NCBI GenBank assembly: GCA_009617715.1
Contig: VTFK01000267.1
Span: forward strand, 186,001-250,000
Direction: 5' to 3'
Length of the DNA: 64,000 nt
Source of the DNA: Plectrocnemia conspersa
Lineage: Eukaryota; Arthropoda; Insecta; Trichoptera; Polycentropodidae
In this document: piece after piece, positions 27,420-38,600 of the stretch
Layout: each line of letters starts with the position of its first letter
Position numbering within the stretch: position 1 is the stretch's first letter
Made by a program: the position numbers and the translations under genes
Notes under the pieces: generated by a model
Seen by the model: the letters and a program-made list of their open reading frames with translations, nothing else
Told to the model about the DNA's origin: nothing
Databases searched by the model: none

Positions 27420-27925
27420 GCACCCCGACAAAGCCGCGCAGGACAATCCCGCGCCGACTAGTCATAGCCGCGCAAAGTCAAAACAAAATTCATTTTATAA
27501 CATGGTTTTTATTTATTAATAATTACAAATATATAGAGGAAAAGGGAGGCGTCTCGCTACCGCTCACGCCGACTTTCACTGTAGAACCAAACAACCTAAC
27601 CTATTTTAATGATATTGTATTGATTTATTTTCATTTCGGTATGTTTTGTAACTGTCCAGCATCATCCAATCTATGACTAACTGTTCAAAAAGCGAATCAC
27701 TAGTGATAGAGCTGTCCATAAAACAAAATAATTAGAATTAAAAAAATCATTTTCTTTCATTTTATTCAATTTTATACTTTTGATTTGCGCGGCAATGTAG
27801 GCGCGGCTTTATCGTCGCGGCAATGTCGGGGTTGTATTGCGCGGGATTGTCTTGCGCGGCTATGTCGGGGCGGCTTAGTCGGCGCGGGATTCTCCGGCGC
27901 GGCTTTGTCGGGTCTCCGTAAGATC
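27420..27925. repeat. GC-rich inverted repeat, possible MITE
   Basis: 27420-27480 (CCCGACAAAGCCGCGCAGGA and on) is the inverse of 27855-27920 (GCGCGGCTTTGTCGGGTC at its end). The right side holds a degenerate short tandem repeat of about 15 bp around GCGCGGCAATGTCGGG from 27787 to 27920. It is far more GC-rich than its surroundings. Confidence 0.7.
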
Positions 27926-28059
27926 CCCATATATAATAGTTCTTCATTAAATTACTATGTACTACATTTTTTTCTTTCGTTATATTATTATTTTTCCTTC
28001 ATATAATGTACATAGTATATGTACAATATGTAAATGTTTAGAGTGCGACAACGAAAAGT

Positions 28060-29520
28060 TAGAACTGTAATACCCGCACTTCACTCTCCGAAAGTTGTCC
28101 TAGTGGAAGTTCGACCGAAGTCGGTCAAGGTTTTTTTCGAATAGCGTTCGCACAGCCGGGAATTTCATACGCGTGCACGCTTCTCAACCTCGCGTATTAT
28201 AACTACGTGCGTGTTTTAAAACAAAAAAAAATTAAAGCCAAATGGAGAAAAAAAGGAGATGGTGGATGATTGCAATGCACCGGAATAGATCAATGTTAGT
28301 AAATAAGACATTTTATGTTGAATCGAGGCTTCACTGTCACTAATAAATAATAAACAGGAAACGTTCAAGTGTGCAACTAATGAATAATTTCTATTATTTT
28401 TAAAGGAAAAGTATGGAAAGTCAATTTGCTGAATTGAGATTTTTATACAATATATAGCTTAGGTCTTTCTCTTTATGATACATGCAAAATTGACTGCGGA
28501 TTTTGCGGTTTTAACACATTGCATACCTTAAAAAATGTATTATTCTTTAAAATGGGACGGGCTTAGTCGCGAAAGTTACGACCTAAAAAATTTGTTCAGA
28601 ATCACCAAATATACACATATTTAAAAAAACGATACCGGGTATGATAAAAAAAATGCTTTTTTTTCTTAAATAAAACAAATTTGTGACATATACAATTTTT
28701 TTTTTACGCTACGCGGCTAAATTTTTTTATTACGCTACGCACGGCCGTTAAACACGGAATTCCTCTTCCTCGGGCCTACAATTAAAGAAATGTTAACGTC
28801 AAATTTAAAATACAGTTTTGTAATGATTGTAATTTTTTTAATAATATGGTTACCGTGGTAAAATCAGTAAACGTCAAATTGTGGATCGCGTACTAATGAA
28901 ATAAAATGAAAAAAATTTGTTTGGAATGACTAAATATATACATATTTAAAAAAACGATACCGAGTATGGTAAAATGCTAGTCAAATACTTTTTTTCTTAA
29001 TAAAACAGCAAATTTGTGACATATTTTTTTTTTTTTTACAAAATACGACCGTTCAACACGGAATTCTATTCCTCGGGCCTACAATTAAAGAAATACTTTA
29101 AATAATTGTATTTTTTTTAGCACTTTATAATATTATATATTTGACTAAGAGCATATGGAATCAACTAAAGTGGTGAAATTTTTTTGGCCGTCCAGATCGG
29201 GCAAAAAATACCAACCAGTGGCGCGATGAAGACGCCCATATTAAAATTGAATCGTTCTATCTCAGTTTGCGATAAACCATCTCTATCTCTCTCTCTCGTC
29301 ACGCGAGAGAGCGAAAGGGGAAGTATCTCGCCGCTCGCGCTCGAAGCGTCTTCGGGTATTACTTTCGGAAAGCGAGGGAATTTTCGAGGCGACGAAATCG
29401 ACCAAAATTACCCCAGTTTAACCTCGGAGAACTTATTTTTAGCGCGGGGACAACCGAGCTCGACCGAAGTAAGCCCGAATTTTCACATTATATTTCCGTC
29501 CTTGGCCAACTGTTTGAAGT
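28060..29520. mobile_element. Degenerate TIR element related to 52079-52939
   Basis: Ends resemble those of the element at 52079-52939: CACTTCACTCTCCGAAAGTTG on the left and CCAACTGTTTGAAGTGTAAT on the right. Internal blocks are shared too, such as TCGTTCTATCTCAGTTTG and CACGCGAGAGAGCGAAAG. Unlike that copy it contains a tandem duplication (units near 28590-28800 and 28910-29100, sharing CACGGAATTC and CTCGGGCCTACAATTAAAGA). No transposase is visible, so it is non-autonomous or of unknown class. Confidence 0.5.
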
Positions 29521-30051
29521 GTAATATTCATCAGTTTTATTTTTTATTGGGTCACAATGTATACAAATATATTATACAAAAAGAAAGATAATTTATATTT
29601 TTTTTAAAATACATTTTAACATTTTGTATATAAGCATTGCAAAATATTTGATAAAGTGTTAAAGTTTTCATTTTTCAATAATAAACAACATCATTTCAGT
29701 TTTAGTGAATAAAAATAAAATTATAAATAATAGCAAAAAATTATGATTTTTTACGTAATAATCAATGAAAAATATTTAGGCAGCTGTGATGATTAGAGCC
29801 TGAATTCCAAGAAACTTAATATTTATATACTATTATACAGACATTTATTTTACATATGTATTTAATGCAATAAAAATGATTTACAAATACTTATTATTTC
29901 TCAGATATAGGATTTTATGATCTAAATTAACGAATGTTTTTAAATAAATGTGTCAATTTTCGAGTTGAACCATTTGATAACGCTAAAAATGCATTTATTC
30001 TGAGACGCAGTAGCAAAATATTAAATTTGAGATGGCTGGTTAAGTAGGGTA

Positions 30052-31707
30052 TTATACGACTTCAATATCAACTTTGAAACAAGTTATTGCTTTTTTCTTA
30101 TCATCTTGTAATGTAAACTTGACTTCAACGCCGATCTGAAACGTGTAATAAATGATAATTAATTTTCAGCGCATAATACTAAATTTATTAATGCAGTTAT
30201 ACTTATATAAAATATTACCTTTGGAAAGTTAGAAATGGGCAGCTTAAAATGATAAACTAAAATTTCGTCTCTGACTATTGGACAATAACCGTTAGTAAGT
30301 TGTTTGCAGCCATCCTCAAACAATGGATAAGGTACTGATAAACCGTTAACTTTTGCTGTTACTTTTGGAGTAAGTTTTGAGCTATAGCTAGCTGTAAATT
30401 TAATATGAACATAGTTACATAGAAATAAAAATTATAAAATTGGTATATAAATAACATAAATTAAAATCAGATTATTGCCGTGAAAGTAAATAGTAATTCA
30501 TAAGTTGTACCTGTATAATGAAATATAGCGTTGACTTTACGAACATGTCCTCTTAATGACAAATGTTTTAAAGAGTATATTTTTTTATTTAATCGTTATC
30601 TCTTTGTTTGCCTTACGTTAAAACCAGTGAGCCAATTTCGTAATATTTAAGTCGACTTCGAATCATTAAAGCTACCCTTGTGCATCATGAGGTCGACGCT
30701 CTAAAGTTGGAAATCAGTTGCGTGGACTGGTGGGCAAAAAATTAAGCATTTGCCGACCGACCAGTGACACAAAACATATCGCTCTTGATCGGTCAATATC
30801 ACTGTTTTTAATAATTTTCAAGCTGTTTAAGAATCTAATCTCTCAAATGTAGTCGTAAAATAAAATAAAACTATAAATACTAGCAAAAATTCTCCGATTT
30901 TATTATGAAAACTGTTCTGAAATGCAGCAAGTCAAACGTGTCACTCAACACAAAAAAGCATATGCATGTGTATCAAAAAAAACATTTTAAGCGAATTGTA
31001 GTGGAAACACAACGCAAGAAAAAGTCCATAAATATAAAAATAAAAATCTGTTGCCGTTTATTGAATAGTACTTATAAATTATTCAGATAAATACTTACGA
31101 ACATGAAAAGTTATATCCATTATGGCGCTAGTGCCTAAGGGCAGTTGACAAGGTGGTTTTAAACATCCTTCGACAGCAACGAATAAAGGTTTTGCAATAT
31201 TATCACCTGAAAACAGTAGCATTAATAAAAAAAGAATACATATCGATTCCTTTGTTTTAAGTGTACTGGTTAAAGCTAAAAGAAATATCAATCGATTTAA
31301 TCTGTTCATCATATCTATAGATTTGTTTTATCTGAGTATTGTAAACCGATGTTATACATTGAATCTGTTAAATTTTAGCGAGAAATTATAATAAAAAATG
31401 ATTTCGTTTATGTGTAATTTACTCATTATTTCAATTTAAAATAATTATTTACATATTTTTAACGATTATTTTCACAAATATAAGCACTTTTATTTATTTT
31501 AAATTCATATATGTATGTTTTACAATTTATTTTCTAAAATAATTACATAGTTTGATATTGAAGCGATTACATTTTAATAAATTATCCAAAATCTGGTAAG
31601 CTAATTTTGTAGGTTGATCAAAAGCTTTTCTTACATTCTTTAACTTCTGTAGCTTTGGCAATCGTAGCCAAGAATAGCAGAAGAACAATTTTATTTAGAC
31701 ACTGCAT
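30052..31707 (-). CDS. NPC2-like lipid-binding protein B
   Basis: Tandem paralogue of gene A with identical exon structure: 31635-31707, 31099-31206, 30219-30391, 30052-30135, giving 145 aa. Signal peptide MQCLNKIVLLLFLATIAKAT; all six NPC2 cysteines are present at the same positions, with EGCLKPPCQLPLGT, PYPLFEDGC, YCPIVRDEILVYH and AITCFKVDIEVV. Exons 1 and 2 are nearly identical to A, but exon 3 differs at 17 of about 57 residues and exon 4 also differs, so the two proteins probably have different ligand pockets. Continuous reading upstream of exon 2 gives a longer frame from 31312; I reject it because it lacks the first conserved cysteine. An AATAAA lies downstream at about 29994-29999 (minus strand). 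Confidence 0.92.
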
Positions 31708-31899
31708 TTTCACGTTGTTGTTCTTACAGTCAAGCCTTTACTAGTTAATTTTATTTTTCACTTATTGTTTTTTATATCAGCTACACGTGTTTATCTGTTT
31801 TCATACACATACATTTTTGTGCAGGTGTTTTAGCTGCTTATCTATATGATAATCAAATGTTTAACAAATATTAACGATTCTCAAATTTCATATACTAGA

Positions 31900-32675
31900 A
31901 ATTCAGTATTAGCGCTTGTATATAATATAAATATAATTTTATATGAAAATTTAATGTATTTTATAAGATATTCTTTATTCGATTAGTGTATAAAACTAAG
32001 CGTTTCTCTAAAATTTATTATTAGTTTTTAAATGAACATGCACATATTTATTTGCTCTAATCAATTTTTATTTTTCAATTGCAAGCTGCTGGTATGTGGT
32101 AGATAAAGACTATTGTCTGATAGCAATTCTATTTTTTTATGTGTCATTTTTATAAAAATAATCTATACTTAATGACTTTTATCAGTATAGATACGATTTA
32201 TTCTACCATACAATTAGTAAATATCTACCATACAATTATTATCTTTCAAAAATTAGTAACCTTTAAAATGGATTAGTGTATTATAATAATTACGTTTAAT
32301 TTCATTATATTAATTTATAAAAGTTTTTGTTATAAAATGTATTCTAACATCTAAATATTTTTCAAAAATTACTTTAATTAATTGTATTAAATGGATTTTC
32401 ATTGAAAATTGCTCAAACATATGGTGTTACGTGTTAATTTGTGTTTACACGTGAAAAGTTAATATTTAATACACAACCAAATTAATAGAAAAATGAACGT
32501 GGAGATCGACAAGGCTATCTGACGTCATTGGATAGAGTTTGTATAGTTTTAGAGAGTTTTTATATATTCTCTGTTCTGTGTTGTTGACATTTGACGATGT
32601 GGTCGGTAAACGCGCTGTTAAGGCCGTCGGTTGGCAGCAGTGGATGCGGGGTAGGGTGCGCGGTGTGTACTGCCG
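31900..32675. other. Divergent spacer between NPC2 B and the zinc-finger gene
   Basis: Head-to-head arrangement: NPC2 B reads left from 31707 and the ZAD gene reads right from 32676. AT-rich up to about 32580, then abruptly GC-rich into the zinc-finger first exon. No TATA or other element was confidently identified. Confidence 0.4.
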
Positions 32676-35600
32676 ATGGTCGAGATGGGCGCCGGCGTCG
32701 AGTTGCGCCTCGACCGCGTTTGTCGCGTGTGCCTGCAGGAGAAGAAGGACATGCGCCCGCTCTTCCAGCAGCTGGTGGCCGACATGCTCATGGCGTGCGC
32801 CGCGGTTCAGGTCTCCGCCCGCTTTGTTTACCTACCGTTTGACACCTATATTGAAAACACACCTCGCATATCGAACGTGATCAATTACAAAACAAAGTTA
32901 CATTGTTACATTGTTCAAAATAAAAATACAATTTATCTATTTAAATTCAATTATCACTTTAAACCAAATTTTGAAAACACTATACACAACATATTGAAAA
33001 TTCATACTAATTTATATTTGGAATAACAGCAACTTTTCAGCATTTCACTTTAATTAATAACATCTTGTTCAATTTCTAAAAACAGATATTATTCGTTCAA
33101 TAAATCATTGCTCCATAATATAAATAAAACAATATAAATATTAATATAATCACATTTCTTGCAAATAAATTTTCCGATATTTTGTCTTTTAAGTGAACAA
33201 TGAAATTTTAGTTTATGTGAACTTTTTTTTCTTGTTGTTTCGAGTTATAATTGGGTTGGACAGTGTGCTGTTAACTTTTAACTGTCAAATTTTAACAGTC
33301 GTGGAAAATCATACCACTACACCGCTCTTTATTTTCATTTAATTTTAGTGTTCAGCTATTGTGAAGATTGCTTTTTGTTCTTGTTAATAATACACTTTTT
33401 TGTTGCACGTTATAATACGGTCGAGAAATGTATTGTTTTCGTTGCTTAAGAGAAATTTTGCAATTTTTTCAATGACACGCGTGTACTCCAGAAAGCAACT
33501 CAAGACACATGGCATGAGCAGTGGAAGAGGTTTCAGATGTAGGTCAGGTGCTAGAAGTGGGAGTAAATGTTTGTACATCGCCTCGCTACACGTGTGGAAC
33601 CAAATATGTATGGTTTGGAGTATCAAAAATATGTTTTTCTCAACCACGTAAATCTAGGGATTCTATCTATTGTATATATCGAGTTATTTATATCAGTGGT
33701 CTTCAACCTGGTGGTCCGCAGACCGGCGCCGGTCCATGCAAACTTTCACCCGATTCGGGAAATTCCCTACTGATGCGACACAGCCTTGGTAGTTTTTTTA
33801 ACTTCATGTTTGTGTGAAAAGACTGTTTCATCTATGTCAGCCATGTATTTTTCCCATTTTCGCCGGGCCGCAGATGTAAAAAGGTTGAAGAGCACTGATT
33901 TATATCATTCTTTACTATTAAATGTAACACATATTTAATTCATTGACTATAAATTGTCATTATTTTTTCTCTAACGAAATATTTTTTTTTGGTGTTTCAC
34001 CATGACTTAAAAATATAATTTAGGTATTGAATGAAGTATATTCAAATCGAATTTTGGTCAATAGAAGAGCGCAAAAAACAATTATAACTTTTCAGAAGTC
34101 AAAAATCAACGTCAAAAGCAATAAAATTGTGCATTCGCAGTTCGCTAGATACCGAGGGCTCACACTTTTAACTTCCGACAAGTGATAATTGTTTTTTGCA
34201 ATAGGCTATCATCACCATTGTAGTGTGGTTGATCAAGCATTCCCACTACGACGGCACGATTTTAGTACTTTTAATATGGAATATTTAAAAAAATAATTCA
34301 TGCAAGGCGGTTGCCTTCCTCGGCTTGCCCTAACGCCGGGCCTGTCGAGATCATTAGCAATCAAGTAGATGTAATGAAAATGCTTTTGATACAATTCTTA
34401 AAAAATGGATAGGTTTGGGTTTTCCCATAATTTTTTTCAATTTTTTCAATCATACTTTTCATATCATTAAATATGTTAATCCGCAGGTTCATATTGATTA
34501 ATTAGGCCAAAGAAGTCCACCCCTTTGACACGCCCCTGGTGTAGAAACTGATTTCTTGTGCGAGTTCTATTTTGTTATCATGAGAGTATAAGTCATATCA
34601 TCGTCAATATATTTAATGTGGACTACACAAGTTGTATAATTACATTGCCATATCAGGAATTCTTCAAAGTTCTAATCTCGGCTCATTAATGTTTTTTCTG
34701 TTTGTTAATGCTATTAATCAATTTAAACAACAATCCTTGTTAGCTCATTGATGATGTCATAATGCTCCAATATGAAAACTTTCTGTGTGTCAGTGCATCA
34801 GTGGTTTAAAACATTTTTTATGAATTTTAGTTAATTGTGTAAAATAGGCATGGATATGTGACTAGGCAGGTTTATGAATTTCATTTACTGCACTTTATAA
34901 TTCAGTTAAGATTTTTATAATATGAAAACTTGAAACAAATTACATAAAAAAAAATACATTATATATACGAAAAAAAAAATTAAAAGCCTAACAAATAACA
35001 TTAAAGAACAAAAAAATTTTAAAATTATAAGCTACAAAAAAAAAGGTAAACCTTACAAATCACATAACAAAATAAAAAACTAACAAAAACATTTTACAAA
35101 AAAAATTATTTGCAATATTTTAAATATTCTGTTAACCACGTACTTACAAAATTTTCTTGCACAGACCCACCTTTTCCTATGCAGCGGTATAAAAATATGT
35201 AGCCTTTGTAAAACATTAAAAATATTCGTACAAATTTAATTTTTAACAAAAAAATTTCATTGATAAATTTGATGATTTTTTAGATAAGAATTTACAAAAT
35301 ACAAATTTCCGGGTTAACTCGGGCATGACCGGGAAGGGGTTAACCGTTTTTGTGCCGCAATGTGTATTATATATCTATCAAAGCTGCGTATTTTTAGATT
35401 TAAAAAAAATGGTCATAAACATCCGGAAAATACGTGTTGACCCTCTTCACATCCCTAAAACGCCTCAATGTCGTAATATTCTTGATATTTATTTTATTTG
35501 CTAACGAAATATTATGTATGAACGTAGTGAAATTTCATAAAAAGTCAGGAAATGTGTCAACTGTCCACTAAAAAAAAAGTTAAAGATATAACTGTGATTT

Positions 35601-38600
35601 TTCATGTTTATAGTCATTCTCTGCTTCATCTTTATTCACATTCAGAATTTAATTTAAAAAAGGGATTAAAAGAGGAGAAAAGGATAAAAATAGATAAATG
35701 TTTTTGACAATCATTGAATAAAAATGAATTATTAAAAAACATGAAAAGTCTGGAAATGTTTCAGATATAATTATATTATAGTTTTTCTGCAGTTAATTTC
35801 ATATACATATTCATACATTATTTATTACAATTTGCCGAAGTACAAATAGTGGCTACAGACTCGTTTATAATAATGTCCACCAAATTTAATCAATTTGATG
35901 GATCCGCCGGTAAATTTCTTGCAGAAAATTTAATTTTTGAAAAGACTCCTTCAATTTGATTCATCATTGGTAGAAAAGTTAGAGTATGCTTTGTGTGTTC
36001 AATAAGCTCACACACTTCCTAGGTATGGTGAATGCTTGCGCTGTCAAAAACTAACCATACTTTTTAGAGGATTTTTTCTGTTAAAATCTGCAATAATCTT
36101 TCAAAAAGTCGCAAAAACTATTTTAATTAACCGAGGAGTGCACAATTGTTTAATTTGAAATGAAAAACCTGTAAATTATAAGAGTTTTAAATCATTTTTG
36201 ATATTATGCAGAACACGTTTTCCTAATATTTTACAGATCTTCATTCAGCCATGCATCTACACCACCCATGCCATTATTTCACTCATCGTTTTCACTGTCC
36301 GTTATCATTATGAAGGGTTAAAATAAATTTAATAATTTTCCAAAAATAATAGTAAAACCTTTTCAATCGAGACTATGATTGAAATAATATAATAATTTAT
36401 GCAACCACCAAATGTTCTTTATTACTGCTTAAAATAAATCACAAGGTCAAAAATGCATCTTGCTCACACGCTCGCGCGATTAAGTAGGATAGAAAGAGAT
36501 AGCAAACAAACTTTAGTTCCATGAGTATGCACATAAAGTATCACAATAAAGTATGTAAATAAATAATGTATAATTTTTTTTCATAAATAAATAAAAGTGG
36601 TAGCATTTCTCGCTAGGATTTTGAAAAACATTGTAGCAGTCAAAAGGGTTAAACATGCATATGCATTGTACTGAAGCAGCAGGTATATTTTTTCATTTCC
36701 CCACAAGTCTTATCTTAGATTAAGCATTTCTATTGTCTATTTGTAAAGGTGTAAAATTCTACGAGCGGCTTAACATTCCAAACATTTTTGCTGGCTTCTA
36801 TTATAATAACCGAGGTATTTACAATCATTTTATAAAAATAATCTTTGTAATATTTACAGATCTCCGACTCAGATGGTCTCCCAACTCAGCTCTGCCTACA
36901 ATGTGTACATCAAGTATCTCGGTGCTACTCTTTCAAACAAAAGGTCGAACAATCCGACGCTCAATTGCGTACATACATAGAACAAAATTCCGATAAGGTA
37001 ACAATTTGTTATCAACTCTTAAAACATACATCAACTTGAATATAAATGTATATATCAACGATGTTATAAATATTTTCAGGCTAAAACAACAGAGGTTGAA
37101 GTAGAAAAGCCACTAGAAAACCACGAAATTAAGTTTCAATACACCTTAGATAGTTGTAAGTGTTATATGTGCATATAATCTATATGTACTAATTCGATTT
37201 GAATTTTTGTTTATTGAAAATTATTTCAGCACAAACCCAAGATCAAAACGACAATGTATCAAGATCGACTGTAGTAGAAACATTTTTTATAACTTCAGAG
37301 CCAACGGGTGATCCCAATGTAACTGCTACTAGTAATACCACTACTACAACTACTGCACCGGTTAGTTTATTTTAGCTTTTCTAAAGTTGAGGGTCTATTT
37401 CTCTTCTTTTTCTCTGAGCGTTCTTCTCCAACACGTTTTTAATATGTTTTATTCAGTTTTGAATGTTTATTTCCAGCAAGAAGTGGAGATTTCAACACAA
37501 GATCCTCCCATCGAAGTTGACAAATCTGATACAAATAACACAGAATCTAAAGAAGATGGAACTAACGAAGACTTGGCAGTGGAAAACTATTTAGGTGAAT
37601 AAATTGTATTACATAAAAAATTGCGATGAAAATTTATCTTAAGATTTAATACTTATTTTTATTATTTATTTATTAGAACTCGCTACCTTTCAAGCTACCG
37701 TGTCTGTGAATCCCGGTAGACACATTTGTAATTTATGTCATAGAGAATTCAAACACGCCCGATGGTTAAAAATGCACATGCGCATGCATTCAAACTGGAT
37801 CAAGGTATGCTAAGCCATCACAGATCTTGGTTTTATTCAAGATTCGATCTAATCAAATTTTTTTAAATAGGAAAATTGCAAGAAACCTCCGATGTGTAAC
37901 ATTTGTCAACGAACGTTCAAAGGCCCCGGAATGTTGAAATTGCATATGAAAACTCACGAGGAACGACCTCAACGTCCGCCTACCTGTACTATATGCCAAA
38001 GTGTCTTCAAAACCAAAACTATTTTATACCGCCACCGACAGACGCATTTCGAAGTAAGCACATTTTTTTTGTTTTGATGCTAATTTATTCAACCATTTCT
38101 GGAAAAACTGTTATTGTATCATTTTTGATACTGTCAGTATCGAATGAGAAAGAGCCCGATTGGTTCAAAAACAGGTAGAGTAGTTAATGGTAGAAGTTCA
38201 CATAGTCAGCTCGAATGTCTTGAATATGTTTCGGAGTCGAGTGCTTATGTAAACGAATTCAGGTCTTTCATACGTTTCCTTGGACGTATCAAAGAAAAGG
38301 CTTATTTAGACCAAAGGCCATATTGTTTAACCCCGCATATTAACACATTGAATACCGTGTGAACAGATTTGAGCGTTTTGTCATTTCAACTTTGTATAAC
38401 AAAAACTCGCGTAACATATTTATTTAGTGCTTTATCAAAAGATGTTACTAATATTATATTAACACTTAACCGGCGGGTCGTTTTTTTTCCCGCATGATCT
38501 GTAAAACTGGGTTGTTTAGCGAGAACTTTACGCAACACAGATTTATAACAAAAATATATGATAACTTTTGAATTAAACGGAATTAAAAAACAAAAATTTA

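Larger units (their letters stand above)
27130..30050. other. Repeat-rich spacer between the NPC2-like genes
   Basis: No gene is supported; open frames here are chance frames in repeats. It contains a GC-rich inverted repeat (27420-27925), a tandem duplication (28590-28800 with 28910-29100) and a copy of the TIR element family (about 28060-29520). It separates the upstream end of gene A from the downstream end of gene B. Confidence 0.6.

Noticed and set aside
27335..27947. Frames with KPRRTIPRRL-like peptides on both strands
   Set aside because: They are translations of a GC-rich inverted tandem repeat, not a protein gene.
29184..29591. 135-codon plus-strand frame
   Set aside because: It lies in a GC-rich repeat shared with 52620-52930, has biased low-complexity content (SLSLSL) and matches no family.
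31079..31312. Open frame starting MMNRLNRLIF and reading into NPC2 B exon 2
   Set aside because: It lacks the first conserved NPC2 cysteine and is not open in gene A. The exon at 31635-31707 supplies both a signal peptide and that cysteine across a clean splice.
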